NCBI RefSeq assembly: GCF_002001005.1
Contig: NZ_MUNX01000104.1
Span: 1 to 64,000 of the forward strand
DNA: 64,000 nt
Source of the DNA: Flavobacterium sp. A45
Lineage (GTDB): Bacteria > Bacteroidota > Bacteroidia > Flavobacteriales > Flavobacteriaceae
Direction: 5' to 3'
A program made the translations under genes and the position numbers. The notes below the pieces were generated by a model. The model did not search any database. It was not told the origin of the DNA and was given only the letters and a program-made list of their open reading frames with translations. Shown piece after piece: positions 53,431-62,648 of this stretch (within the stretch, counting starts at the first letter, position 1; each line of letters starts with the position of its first letter).

Positions 53431-53504
53431 CATTGTTCCTGCTGTCCGCTATATTCCATCTCGTAGAAAAAACGAGCTGGGATGCCGCTTCCATCAGGGC
53501 TAAA
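53431..53504. repeat. Dispersed hairpin element, copy D
   Basis: Left arm CCTGCTGTCCGCTATATTCC, apical CTCGT-loop-ACGAG, right arm GGGATGCCGCTTCCATCAGG then GGCTAAA. It lies in the 380-bp gap between the His/Cys-rich gene and the TonB receptor gene; the rest of that gap holds nothing I recognise. Confidence 0.7.
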
Positions 53505-53730
53505 AAGCCAACATAGTCTATTTTTGGAATTAATGCAATCAATGACTTTTGGTTTATATATAATTTCAATGTGAGTTTAGCTTTGTTCAGGTTGTTCGTT
53601 TTAAATCAAGCTATTTAGAGTTTGCTTTCAAAAGAGATTTTGTTAGTAGTTCTATTATTTACAAAACATTTTCAATCACTTGATGCCTTTTAAAAAAGGA
53701 CTTTGATTGAGAGCAATACAAATTTTCAAA

Positions 53731-55938
53731 ATGAAACAATATATAGTAGCCTTATTTCTGGGGCTTACCACTTTTTTACAGGCACAAAATTCAATCACAG
53801 GAAAGGTAACCGATTCTAAAAACAATCGTCTACAAGGAGTTGTGGTTTATGCCACAGAGTCACATAAATCAGCTAGTACCGATGAAAACGGAGCGTATAC
53901 TTTAACTGAACTTCCAAACGGGGAGGAAACTCTAGTATTTTCATACGTAGGTTTCGCAACTCAAAACAAAAAAGTCGCTAAAATTCAAAATACCCAAACT
54001 CTGGATATTGTAATGGATGAAATAGCTTTCCAAATGGATGAGGTTATTGTGTCAACTCCTTTCTCCAAATTGCAATCGCAAAATGTAATGAAAGTAGATC
54101 GAGAAAGTGTCAAATCAATGCAAGAAAAGGGAAGTGCCACTTTGATAGAAGGCTTAGCTACAATCCCTGGGGTTTCACAGATTTCTACGGGAACATCTAT
54201 CGGGAAACCGGTGATTCGTGGATTGAGTGGAAACCGAGTTTTAGTGTATACACAAGGTATACGGTTAGAGAATCAACAGTTTGGAGACGAACATGGTTTG
54301 GGATTGAACGATTCTGGAGTCGAAAATGTTGAGGTAATAAAAGGCCCTGCATCCTTGCTTTATGGATCGGATGCATTAGGAGGAGTTTTGTTTTTTAATT
54401 CCGAAAAATTTGCGTTGGCCAATACTTTTCAGGGAGATTTTGGGCAAAGATTGTTTTCGAATACTCTTGGAGCCAGTACAACTTTGGGCTTGAAAACATC
54501 TACCGATAATTGGAAATATTTGATTCGCGGGGCATACAACACACAATCCGATTATAAGATTCCAGATGGCGATCGTGTTACGAACACTCGCTTTCAGGAA
54601 ATGGATTTTAAAGCAGGAATTGGGTATAGCAATGCCAAGTTTTCGAGCACTTTGAGATACAATTACAATAATTTGGATGTCGGAATTCCAGAAGACGGAA
54701 TTGCAGATCAAACCACAACCAAAAAAACAACTTTTCCAAAGCAAGAGGTGTTTAGTAATTTATTTTCTTTGAATAATACCCTGTTTTTTAGTGATTCAAA
54801 ATTGGATGTAAATTTAGGATATATTCAAAACGACCGTTCCGAGTTTGAAGACAGCAACGTTGCGATTTTGCATATGGTTTTAAAGACATTTGATTATAAT
54901 GTCAAATATTATTTGCCAAAATTGGGTAAAGTAGAAACGATAGTGGGTGTTCAAGGAATGTCTCAGGAAAATAAAAATCGTGCCGAAGAGTTTTTGATTC
55001 CAAATGCAACAACCAATGACTTTGGGGTTTTCGGAACTGGAATTTATGACTGGGGTTCGAATTCATTGCAAGCAGGACTTCGTTTTGATTACAGGAAGTT
55101 AGTTTCCGAAGAAAATGGAATCGCTGGTGAAGAAGGTTATTTTGAGGCACTCGATAAAAACTATGACAGTTTCAATGCATCATTGGGATACAAAACCAAT
55201 TTTGCTAAGGATTTGACTTTTAGATTGAACGCCGCAACGGGTTTTAGAGCACCAAATTTGGCTGAGTTGTCTTCTAATGGGGTTCATGAAGGTACTTTTC
55301 GTTACGAAATTGGAAACCCTAATTTGAAAACCGAACAAAATCTGCAAACCGATTTAGATTTGGAATACAAAAGCACCCATTTTGAGTTTAGCGTAAGTGG
55401 TTTTTACAATCATATTAATGATTACATTTATTCGTCACCATCGGGAGCAGAAATTGATGGATTTAAAGAGTATAATTACATTCAAAACAATGCCAATTTG
55501 TATGGAGGTGAAGTTGCTTTGCATATTCATCCACACCCTTTGGATTGGTTGCATTTTGAGACCAGTTTTGAAACCGTTACAGGAAAATTACAAGATGGTG
55601 GTTACTTGCCCCAAATTCCAGCAAACAATTGGGACAACACTATAAAAACGGATTTTGTAATTGGTAAATGGTTGGAAGAAAGTTTTGCAACATTCAATGT
55701 TTCTACCACTTTCAGTCAGGATAAAGTGAGCGGATTCGATATTCCTTCAGATGGTTATACATTGTTGAATATGGGTTTTGGAGGAAAAGTAAAACTCGGA
55801 AAAACCGCTTTCGATGTAAACCTTAACGGAAATAATTTACTGAACAAAACATATATTCCTCATTTGTCCCGTTTGGCAACAGATGGAATTCCAAATATTG
55901 GAAGAAATTTTGTTTTGGGAGTTGCGTTTAAATTCTAA
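53731..55938 (+). CDS. TonB-dependent outer-membrane receptor, possible metal uptake
   Basis: 735 residues from the ATG at 53731 (a TTG 24 bp earlier is unlikely). A signal peptide (LTTFLQAQ) is followed by a carboxypeptidase-regulatory-like domain (about 22-100, ITGKVTDSKNNRLQGV), a plug (about 115-215) with KPVIRGLSGNRVLVYTQGIR, the acidic/His loop GDEHGLGL and KGPASLLYGSDALGG, then a 22-strand barrel ending GVAFKF. Ligand unknown; the His-containing loops (LHIHPHPLDWLHF) and the His/Cys-rich upstream gene hint at a metal such as zinc or copper. Confidence 0.88.
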   Translation: MKQYIVALFLGLTTFLQAQNSITGKVTDSKNNRLQGVVVYATESHKSASTDENGAYTLTELPNGEETLVFSYVGFATQNKKVAKIQNTQTLDIVMDEIAFQMDEVIVSTPFSKLQSQNVMKVDRESVKSMQEKGSATLIEGLATIPGVSQISTGTSIGKPVIRGLSGNRVLVYTQGIRLENQQFGDEHGLGLNDSGVENVEVIKGPASLLYGSDALGGVLFFNSEKFALANTFQGDFGQRLFSNTLGASTTLGLKTSTDNWKYLIRGAYNTQSDYKIPDGDRVTNTRFQEMDFKAGIGYSNAKFSSTLRYNYNNLDVGIPEDGIADQTTTKKTTFPKQEVFSNLFSLNNTLFFSDSKLDVNLGYIQNDRSEFEDSNVAILHMVLKTFDYNVKYYLPKLGKVETIVGVQGMSQENKNRAEEFLIPNATTNDFGVFGTGIYDWGSNSLQAGLRFDYRKLVSEENGIAGEEGYFEALDKNYDSFNASLGYKTNFAKDLTFRLNAATGFRAPNLAELSSNGVHEGTFRYEIGNPNLKTEQNLQTDLDLEYKSTHFEFSVSGFYNHINDYIYSSPSGAEIDGFKEYNYIQNNANLYGGEVALHIHPHPLDWLHFETSFETVTGKLQDGGYLPQIPANNWDNTIKTDFVIGKWLEESFATFNVSTTFSQDKVSGFDIPSDGYTLLNMGFGGKVKLGKTAFDVNLNGNNLLNKTYIPHLSRLATDGIPNIGRNFVLGVAFKF

Positions 55939-55946
55939 GTTTAAAT

Positions 55947-56005
55947 TTTTACAAAACAACAAACCCCAATAGCAAATTGTTATTGGGGTTTGTTGTTTTG
56001 TAAAA
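55947..56005. terminator. Bidirectional terminator with a 25-bp perfect stem
   Basis: The arms 55947-55971 and 55981-56005 are perfectly complementary around a 9-nt loop; core CAAACCCCAATA / TATTGGGGTTTG. It lies between convergent genes. Confidence 0.85.
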
Positions 56006-56050
56006 TAATGGCAAAAAGGCTAATTCTTTGTAGCTGTTATGGTGTTTTTT

Positions 56051-56458
56051 TTATTCCCAATTTTTTATTTCATTAAATTTTATTTCGTACTCAACAATTT
56101 TTCCATTAGCCAAATATTCTTTTTCGAAAATTATAATGTCATTGTTAAATTTAATTGGCTTTATGAAACCTTTGTCGGCCGTTGAGATTCTTGCGAATTT
56201 TCCTTTTTCAAGGTCAATCAAAGTCAATGCAGTTATGGGGCCTTTTTGGTAATCTATAGTTAGCCATTCTTGCAATGCTAAAAAAGTTGAGTTGGGATGC
56301 CATTTAAATTCAAGTCCAAATATTCTGTTTGCGATTAATTGTCCGTTTAATTTTATTTTGTAGTAAGTTGGTCCAAACCGAATTTCGCCTTCGAAAATAA
56401 AATCAAACGCATACTTTTTGTCTTGAGATTTATATGCACCTATTTTTTCTGTTTCCAT
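56051..56458 (-). CDS. Hypothetical protein
   Basis: 135 residues, no signal peptide or membrane helix, predicted mostly beta (FEGEIRFGPTYYKIKLNG, LALQEWLTIDYQKGPITALTLIDLEKGKF). The ATG start, codon use and a downstream strong terminator support it as real. No family recognised. The strand-rich pattern with polar loops resembles small cytosolic beta-sandwich proteins of unknown role. The 233-bp gap upstream (56459-56691) carries only a degenerate run of CTGCG/CTGTG words. Confidence 0.65.
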   Translation of the reverse strand: METEKIGAYKSQDKKYAFDFIFEGEIRFGPTYYKIKLNGQLIANRIFGLEFKWHPNSTFLALQEWLTIDYQKGPITALTLIDLEKGKFARISTADKGFIKPIKFNNDIIIFEKEYLANGKIVEYEIKFNEIKNWE

Positions 56459-56691
56459 TAACTGTCAGTTTCTATTTTGTAATACCTCATCATAACTCTT
56501 AGCCTCGATAGCAGTTAAAATCTTTTTGTGTCGGTGTTCGGACAAAAAATTGTAACTAAAAGCTGGACAATGTTTCTGAAAAATGCCAATGTTCCCGCTC
56601 CAAAAATAATTGATTGGAACTTAGGATTTGAATCAGACATAAAAATATATCTGCGTTAATCTGCTTGATCCGTTAAATCTGTGGGTAATTA

Positions 56692-57435
56692 TTAATATTC
56701 AATTTTTCCTATATGTCTCATAATCCGAACAATTTTTGTCTTTCTATTGTTGATGTAGGAAGAGGAACTTGTGGCTTTATATTTTCGGGGATTGGGTAAT
56801 ATTGCTGCGATTCCGGCTGCTTGAACCATTGTTAAGCTTGAAGCATCTTTTCGATACCAATGTTCTGTAGCGGCATATGCCCCGTAAACGCCGTCACCCA
56901 TTTCGATACTGTTGAGGTAAACTTCCATAATTCGTTTTTTGCCCCAAATAGCTTCTATTAAAACGGTAAAATAAGCTTCCAAGCCTTTTCGAAGGTAGCT
57001 TCGGCCTTGCCAAAGGAAAACATTTTTGGCCGTTTGCTGTGATATGGTGCTACCGCCTTTTATTTTTCGACCTCTTTCATTGCTCTTATATGCTTTTTGC
57101 ATCGCAATAAAATCAAAGCCGTTATGAGTTAGGAAAGTTCCGTCTTCACTGGCAATGACGGCCTTTTGTAAATTCATCGAAATTTTATCTATAGGTTCCC
57201 AGTTATGGCTGAAATAAATTTCTTTTCCTGCTGCTTTGTTTTCAAAATAACGAATCACCATTAACGGGGTAAATGGAACAGGCACAAATTTAAAAAGTAC
57301 AACAGAAGCTATTGAAAGGCCAAAAAACCACAACAAAGCTTTCAGTAAAAGCCATTTTATTTTGGACACAAGGCTTCCTGATTTTTTTTTAACTGGTTTC
57401 TTAGTTGTTTTTTTTGGTGTTATTTTGGTTGCCAT
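56692..57435 (-). CDS. mtgA: Monofunctional biosynthetic peptidoglycan transglycosylase
   Basis: 247 residues of glycosyltransferase family 51. Lys-rich N-terminus, membrane anchor at about 27-50, then the GT51 motifs: ASEDGTFLTHNGFD (catalytic E97), RGRKIKGGSTISQQTAKNVFLW, RKGLEAYFTVLIEAIWGKKRIMEVYLNSIEMGDGVYGAYAA. It polymerises lipid II into glycan strands in the periplasm. The start is 3 bp from the end of the upstream FAD oxidoreductase gene. Confidence 0.94.
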   Translation of the reverse strand: MATKITPKKTTKKPVKKKSGSLVSKIKWLLLKALLWFFGLSIASVVLFKFVPVPFTPLMVIRYFENKAAGKEIYFSHNWEPIDKISMNLQKAVIASEDGTFLTHNGFDFIAMQKAYKSNERGRKIKGGSTISQQTAKNVFLWQGRSYLRKGLEAYFTVLIEAIWGKKRIMEVYLNSIEMGDGVYGAYAATEHWYRKDASSLTMVQAAGIAAILPNPRKYKATSSSSYINNRKTKIVRIMRHIGKIEY

Positions 57436-57438
57436 TTT

Positions 57439-58551
57439 TTATGTTAAATCTGCGAGTTCGTTTCCTATTAAACTGCCTATTGCCACACCCATTCCGCCTA
57501 GTCTAACGCCACAATACACGTTTTCAGAGAGTTGGGAGATAATAGGTTTTTTGCTGTTACCAATGCCCATAATGCCACTCCAGCGGTGCTCAATACGGAC
57601 ATCCTGATTGGGCAAAATTACTTTTTTTAATAAGTCTTCCAATTTTTTTTGCACAATTTCTGTTTGGCCAAATTCGGTTGTGGTTTCAGTATCAAAATCT
57701 AGATTTCTTCCGCCTCCAAGTAATATCCTGTCGCCTATATTTCTAAAATAGTAATAGCCTTTATCCAAATGAAAAGTTCCTTTTATGTCTAAATTGGGAA
57801 TTGGTTCAGTGATTAAAACCTGTGCTCTGGCTGGTTTTACTCCGCCTTTGGTGAGTGTGTTGGCAAAGCCATTGGTGGCAAACAATAATTTTTTGGTAGT
57901 GAAACTAAAATCTCCAAGAGCAACTTCAACACAGTTTTCGTTATCCAAAAAGGAAGTAACAGTTTGTTGGTTCAGAATTAAAATATCTTGCTCAATAGCT
58001 TGCTTTAACAAAGCTTGCATCATATTTCCAGTGTCAATTTGAGCTTCAAAAGGATTAAAAATCAAATATTCGTTAATGTCTCCAAAACCAAAACGATCCA
58101 CTTCTTTGGCAAATACATCAGATTTGAAAATTGGTTTTAAGATCTCATTTATAAAAGGTAATCTATTTGAACACTCGGAAAAACTACTGTCATCATCTTT
58201 CAAAAACAATTCATAACCGCCATATGGCCTGAAATCTATTATTTGATCACCAAGGCGTTTTCTCAATAATTGTAGGCCGCTCCATCTTTTTTGGACAAGC
58301 TGAATGACTTCTTCTTCAGTATGTGTTTTTAAATCTTCGATGATTTCTGAGATGCTGCCAAAGCAGGCAAATCCAGCATTTTTGGTACTAGCTCCTTGGG
58401 GTAACATTCCTTTTTCGAGTATCAATATTTTGCTGTCTGGGTATTTTTCACGCAAGCGTAATCCGGTATGTAAACCCACAATACCACTACCCACAATAGT
58501 GAAATCTATATTAGTAAACCAATTTTTTAATTCCCAATAGCTTAGTTGCAT
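57439..58551 (-). CDS. FAD-dependent oxidoreductase (DAO family)
   Basis: 370 residues from the ATG at 58551; a longer reading begins at TTG 58626 and is less likely. The FAD dinucleotide motif VGSGIVGLHTGLRLRE follows about residue 17, then EKGMLPQGASTKNAGFACFG. The C-terminal half carries KGYYYFRNIGDRILLGGGRN and HRWSGIMGI and ends near GVRLGGMGVAIGS. This is the glycine/D-amino-acid oxidase fold (DadA/ThiO-like). Substrate unknown. It is 3 bp upstream of mtgA, so the two are probably co-transcribed. Confidence 0.88.
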   Translation of the reverse strand: MQLSYWELKNWFTNIDFTIVGSGIVGLHTGLRLREKYPDSKILILEKGMLPQGASTKNAGFACFGSISEIIEDLKTHTEEEVIQLVQKRWSGLQLLRKRLGDQIIDFRPYGGYELFLKDDDSSFSECSNRLPFINEILKPIFKSDVFAKEVDRFGFGDINEYLIFNPFEAQIDTGNMMQALLKQAIEQDILILNQQTVTSFLDNENCVEVALGDFSFTTKKLLFATNGFANTLTKGGVKPARAQVLITEPIPNLDIKGTFHLDKGYYYFRNIGDRILLGGGRNLDFDTETTTEFGQTEIVQKKLEDLLKKVILPNQDVRIEHRWSGIMGIGNSKKPIISQLSENVYCGVRLGGMGVAIGSLIGNELADLT

Positions 58552-58788
58552 TTGACTTTTTTTTATAAAATTAAATAAATTTTCTAGTTTTTGAATACTA
58601 CACTTCGAATATGTTGGGCAATCCAAATCATTATTTTAAGTAAGAAATGTGTTAATGTTGAAAACAATAGGGATTTGGCATTATAATTGTGTTGTTAAAT
58701 TGGATTTTAAAACCAGATTATATTTCTAGATCAGCAGAAAAACTATCTGGAAAATCAATATATAATATTAAAAATTAAATGTTTAGTA

Positions 58789-59202
58789 ATGTTTGAAAAT
58801 ATAGATGAGCTTATAGAAGTAAACTTAAAACTGCTATATACATCGAAATCCCAGTTTATGATGCGAATCAATTTTAAGGACGAATGCGGTTTCAATTTGA
58901 AAAATTCTAAAGTGTTTGCAGAAATTTTAGACCACAAAGGTCTTGTCGTATTAGAAAAAGACCAAGGTTTCCGATGTGATCTAACGGATTTTGGTAAACA
59001 GGTATATGAGAGTGGAGGATGGAATAAATATATCGAGAGTGTTGAATCGTTTGCGAAATTTAAAACGGTCGTTAATACGGATTCCCAAGTTAAAAAAATT
59101 GAGCAGTCATTTCTGAAAAAAGTTGTGATTGCCGGTATTATTGTATTGGTTTTGTGTTTTTTCATTACCTTATTGACGGTTGAATTCTTTAAATTTTCTT
59201 AA
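58789..59202 (+). CDS. Small protein with C-terminal membrane helix
   Basis: 137 residues. A soluble N-terminal part (1-107) with ECGFNLKNSKVFAEILDHKGLVVLEKDQGFRCDL and FGKQVYESGGW, then a hydrophobic helix at about 112-132 (VVIAGIIVLVLCFFITLLTV) and a short tail. This tail-anchor-like topology would leave the domain in the cytosol. The fold looks like a winged helix (alpha-beta with FGKxVYESGGW), but no family was named. Start ATG at 58789. Function unknown. Confidence 0.7.
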   Translation: MFENIDELIEVNLKLLYTSKSQFMMRINFKDECGFNLKNSKVFAEILDHKGLVVLEKDQGFRCDLTDFGKQVYESGGWNKYIESVESFAKFKTVVNTDSQVKKIEQSFLKKVVIAGIIVLVLCFFITLLTVEFFKFS

Positions 59203-59330
59203 ATTCTTTTGATTTTTTTTCAGTATTAAAAAGACATGGCTTTTTTTAAGTTTTTTTTATGTGATGCTATTCATCTTAAGTGATAATTATAATGTTATAT
59301 TTGAAAAATGAATATGTATTTTAAATAATT

Positions 59331-61232
59331 ATGAGAAAAACACTCTTTTTAATGCTAACAATGATGAGTTTAACCGCAAGTGCTCAGAATGTAATGACTC
59401 CGGAATTACTTTGGAAATTAGGACGAATTACTCCTTTAGGAATTTCAAAAGACGGCAAAAATGTCGTTTACAAAGTTTCGACACCCTCAGTCGAAGAGAA
59501 CAAATCCAATTCTAAATATTATACTGTTTCGATTAATGGAGAGACAGTTGCAGAAATTAAGAATACAAAAGATATTTTGGTTGATAAAAACATTTCCCCT
59601 GATGGGAAATACATAGTTTATAACCAAGAAGTTAAAATTGATAATGTCTTAGGAAAAGACTATTACCCTAATTTGGATAAATCCAATGTTCAAATCTATA
59701 ATGGTCTCGATTATCGCCATTGGGATACTTGGAACGAAGGGAAATTCAATCATGTTTTTTACAAAGAAAATAAGGAAGGTTCAGAAGGAATTGATATTCT
59801 AAAAGGAGAAAACTTTGATAGTCCTCAAAAACCTTTTGGTGGTGATGAAGATTATAATTGGTCTCCAGATGGGAAAAGTATAGTGTATGTGTGCAAAAAA
59901 AAGGCGGGCACTGAATACGCACTTTCCACAGATACTAATATCTATGAATACAATCTTGAAACAGGAAAAACCATCAACAGAACCGAAGGAAATTTTGGAT
60001 ATGATATGGCTCCACAATTTTCACCTTCTGGTGACTTGACTTGGCTGCAAATGAAACGTGATGGTTATGAGGCAGACAAAAACGATTTGATTGTTAGTTT
60101 CAAGGGAATGAAAATAAATCTAACTGCCAATTGGGACGGAACGGTAAGTAGTTACAAATGGAGTAATGATGGGAAAAAGATTTATTTCATAGCACCAATT
60201 GACGGGACATTGCAGGTTTTTGAGGTTAATTTTCCAGGTTTGACAAAAATTGCAATTACTGTAAAGCAAATCACAAAAGGTGATTTCGATGTACATGATT
60301 TGATTGGGTTTTCGGGAGAAGATTTGATTGTTACCAGAAACGATATGAATCACGCTGCTGAAATTTTTTCTTATAATTTGAAGAAAAACACATGGAAACA
60401 GTTGACCAATGTAAATACTGCAACTTATTCAACATTGGCATTAAGCAAAACCGAAAGACGTTACGTAACTACTACTGACGGAAAAAAAATGTTGGTATGG
60501 GTAATTTTGCCTCCAAATTTTGATGCTACCAAGAAATATCCAACGCTGTTATTTTGTCAAGGTGGACCACAATCTCCTTTAACTCAATCATATTCTTTTC
60601 GATGGAATTTCCAATTGATGGCAGCCAATGGATATGTAGTTGTAGCACCAAACCGTCGCGGAATGCAAGGTCACGGTGTAGAATGGAATGAGCAAATTAG
60701 TAAAGATTGGGGCGGACAGGTAATGGACGATTATCTTTCGGCTATTGATGATGTCGCCAAAGAAAGTTATGTTGACAAAGCTCGTTTGGGTTGTGTTGGT
60801 GCAAGTTATGGTGGTTATTCTGTGTTTTATTTAGCAGGAATCCATAACAATAGATTCAAAACATTTATTGCCCACGATGGAGTTTTCAATACCCAAAGCA
60901 TGTTTGGAACCACCGAAGAAGTTTTCTTCAATAATTGGGATTTTGGCGGGCCTTACTGGGAAAAAGACAATGTGGCTGCACAAAAAGCATACACCAAATT
61001 CAATCCTATAAATTATGTTCAAAACTGGAATACACCAATTTTGATTATTCAAGGAGGAAATGATTTTAGAGTGCCTATTGGGCAAGGGCAAGAAGCTTTT
61101 CAAGCGACGCAGATAAGAGGAATCAAAAGCAGATTTCTATATTTTCCGGAAGAAAATCACTGGGTTCTAAAACCTCAAAATGCCCAGATTTGGCAAAAAG
61201 AGTTTTACAAATGGCTTAAAGAAACCTTGTAA
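59331..61232 (+). CDS. Exported S9-family prolyl oligopeptidase-like peptidase
   Basis: 633 residues. A signal peptide (SLTASAQ) is followed by an N-terminal beta-propeller with YDRHW/DYNWSPDGKSIVY and YKWSNDGKKIYF blades, and a C-terminal alpha/beta hydrolase from about 395. The catalytic serine is S492 in GASYGGY; the acid is in GGNDFRVP and the histidine in ENHWVLKP. It would hydrolyse oligopeptides outside the cytosol. TATATTTG (59296-59303) is a plausible -7 element. Confidence 0.92.
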   Translation: MRKTLFLMLTMMSLTASAQNVMTPELLWKLGRITPLGISKDGKNVVYKVSTPSVEENKSNSKYYTVSINGETVAEIKNTKDILVDKNISPDGKYIVYNQEVKIDNVLGKDYYPNLDKSNVQIYNGLDYRHWDTWNEGKFNHVFYKENKEGSEGIDILKGENFDSPQKPFGGDEDYNWSPDGKSIVYVCKKKAGTEYALSTDTNIYEYNLETGKTINRTEGNFGYDMAPQFSPSGDLTWLQMKRDGYEADKNDLIVSFKGMKINLTANWDGTVSSYKWSNDGKKIYFIAPIDGTLQVFEVNFPGLTKIAITVKQITKGDFDVHDLIGFSGEDLIVTRNDMNHAAEIFSYNLKKNTWKQLTNVNTATYSTLALSKTERRYVTTTDGKKMLVWVILPPNFDATKKYPTLLFCQGGPQSPLTQSYSFRWNFQLMAANGYVVVAPNRRGMQGHGVEWNEQISKDWGGQVMDDYLSAIDDVAKESYVDKARLGCVGASYGGYSVFYLAGIHNNRFKTFIAHDGVFNTQSMFGTTEEVFFNNWDFGGPYWEKDNVAAQKAYTKFNPINYVQNWNTPILIIQGGNDFRVPIGQGQEAFQATQIRGIKSRFLYFPEENHWVLKPQNAQIWQKEFYKWLKETL

Positions 61233-61320
61233 CGCTCCGATTAATTAATAATTCAGAAACAGTATTGTAACAATATTGCGTTTTTTGTTACATATCGTGA
61301 AACCTTAACCTATTTTAAAA

Positions 61321-62517
61321 ATGTATAAATTACCCATTAAATCGTTCTTTATCGCAACTACTCTAGTTGTTGGTATGAATACGATGACTGCTCAAGACGG
61401 ATTAGTCAATTCATTGAAAGTAAACGTTAGCGAAAAAAGCGCAGAAAGTTTTAAGTTTACAGATGTGATTAATCTGGCTAATACTTCTGTCAAAAACCAA
61501 GGATCTTCAGGGACTTGTTGGAGTTATTCTACCAATTCTTTTTTAGAATCTGAAATGATTAGAATGGGAAAACAGCCGGTAGAATTATCACAAGTTTTCT
61601 CTGCTCGAAATGCTTATGTTGAAAAAGGTAAAAATTATGTGCGTATGCACGGAGCCGTAACATTGGGTGATGGTGGAGAATTACACGATGTAACCAATAT
61701 GTATAAAAAATACGGAGCTGTACCTCAAGAAGTGTATACTGGTTTGAACTATGGTACATCGAAAAATAAGTTTGCTGAAATGGCTGCTTTGACCGAAGCT
61801 ATGTTGGCAGCAGTTGTGAAAAATCCAAACGGGGAACTTACTCCAAATTGGGAAAAAGCATACGCAGCAGTTATTGATTCTTATTTGGGTCAAGTTCCTG
61901 AAAATTTCATGTACAAAGGAAAAAGCTACACACCACAAACATTTGCCAAAGAAGTAGTAGGAATCAACCCTGATGAGTATGTTGAGTTTGCATCTTATGC
62001 CAATGTACCGTTTTACACAAAAACGATGATGATGGTTCCTGATAACTGGTCATTTGATTTGGTTTACAATGTCAAGATGAACGATATGACGACTATCATT
62101 GATAATGCGTTGAAAAACGGTTATACAGTAGCTTGGGCTTCGGATGTGAGTGAGAAAAGCTTTAGTTGGAAAAATGGTGTAGCTTATGTTCCAACCAAAA
62201 AGTATGATGAAATGACAGCTGAAGAAAAAGAAAATATGTTTAATGGTCCAAAACAAGAGTTGGAAATCACTGAAGAAATTCGTCAAAAAGCATTTGATAA
62301 TTATCAAACTACCGATGATCACGCAATGCACATTGTGGGGATTGCCAAAGATCAAATGGGTAAAGAATATTATATAGTAAAAAATTCTTGGGGAGCAACC
62401 AATGATTATAAAGGATATTTGTATGTGAGCAAGAATTTTGTAAAATACAAAACAACTTCATTGATGGTTAATAAAGGTGGTGTTCCATCTGATATTGCAA
62501 AGAAAATAGGGGCGTAA
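61321..62517 (+). CDS. Exported C1-family peptidase (aminopeptidase C/bleomycin hydrolase-like)
   Basis: 398 residues with a signal peptide (1-25, TMTAQDG). The papain-fold catalytic residues are visible: Q60 and C66 in KNQGSSGTCWSYS, the histidine in DDHAMHIVGIA, and the asparagine in VKNSWGATND. Aminopeptidase C relatives are normally cytosolic, so export is a variation found in Bacteroidota. It lies downstream of the S9 peptidase gene, on the same strand, and both probably serve peptide breakdown. Confidence 0.92.
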   Translation: MYKLPIKSFFIATTLVVGMNTMTAQDGLVNSLKVNVSEKSAESFKFTDVINLANTSVKNQGSSGTCWSYSTNSFLESEMIRMGKQPVELSQVFSARNAYVEKGKNYVRMHGAVTLGDGGELHDVTNMYKKYGAVPQEVYTGLNYGTSKNKFAEMAALTEAMLAAVVKNPNGELTPNWEKAYAAVIDSYLGQVPENFMYKGKSYTPQTFAKEVVGINPDEYVEFASYANVPFYTKTMMMVPDNWSFDLVYNVKMNDMTTIIDNALKNGYTVAWASDVSEKSFSWKNGVAYVPTKKYDEMTAEEKENMFNGPKQELEITEEIRQKAFDNYQTTDDHAMHIVGIAKDQMGKEYYIVKNSWGATNDYKGYLYVSKNFVKYKTTSLMVNKGGVPSDIAKKIGA

Positions 62518-62540
62518 TTTTTGTCTCTTCAGATTGTTAA

Positions 62541-62578
62541 AAGCCTGTCTTGATTCATTCAAGGCAGGTTTTTTTTAT
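62541..62578 (+). terminator. Intrinsic terminator of the C1 peptidase gene
   Basis: AGCCTGTCTTGA pairs with TCAAGGCAGGTT (one bulge and one G-U pair) followed by a T run. Confidence 0.78.
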
Positions 62579-62648
62579 TGTAAACATTTTGGCTTACGTT
62601 CTCAAGGTCACTCTTAAATAAGCTATAGAAAACTGAGGGGATATACGA

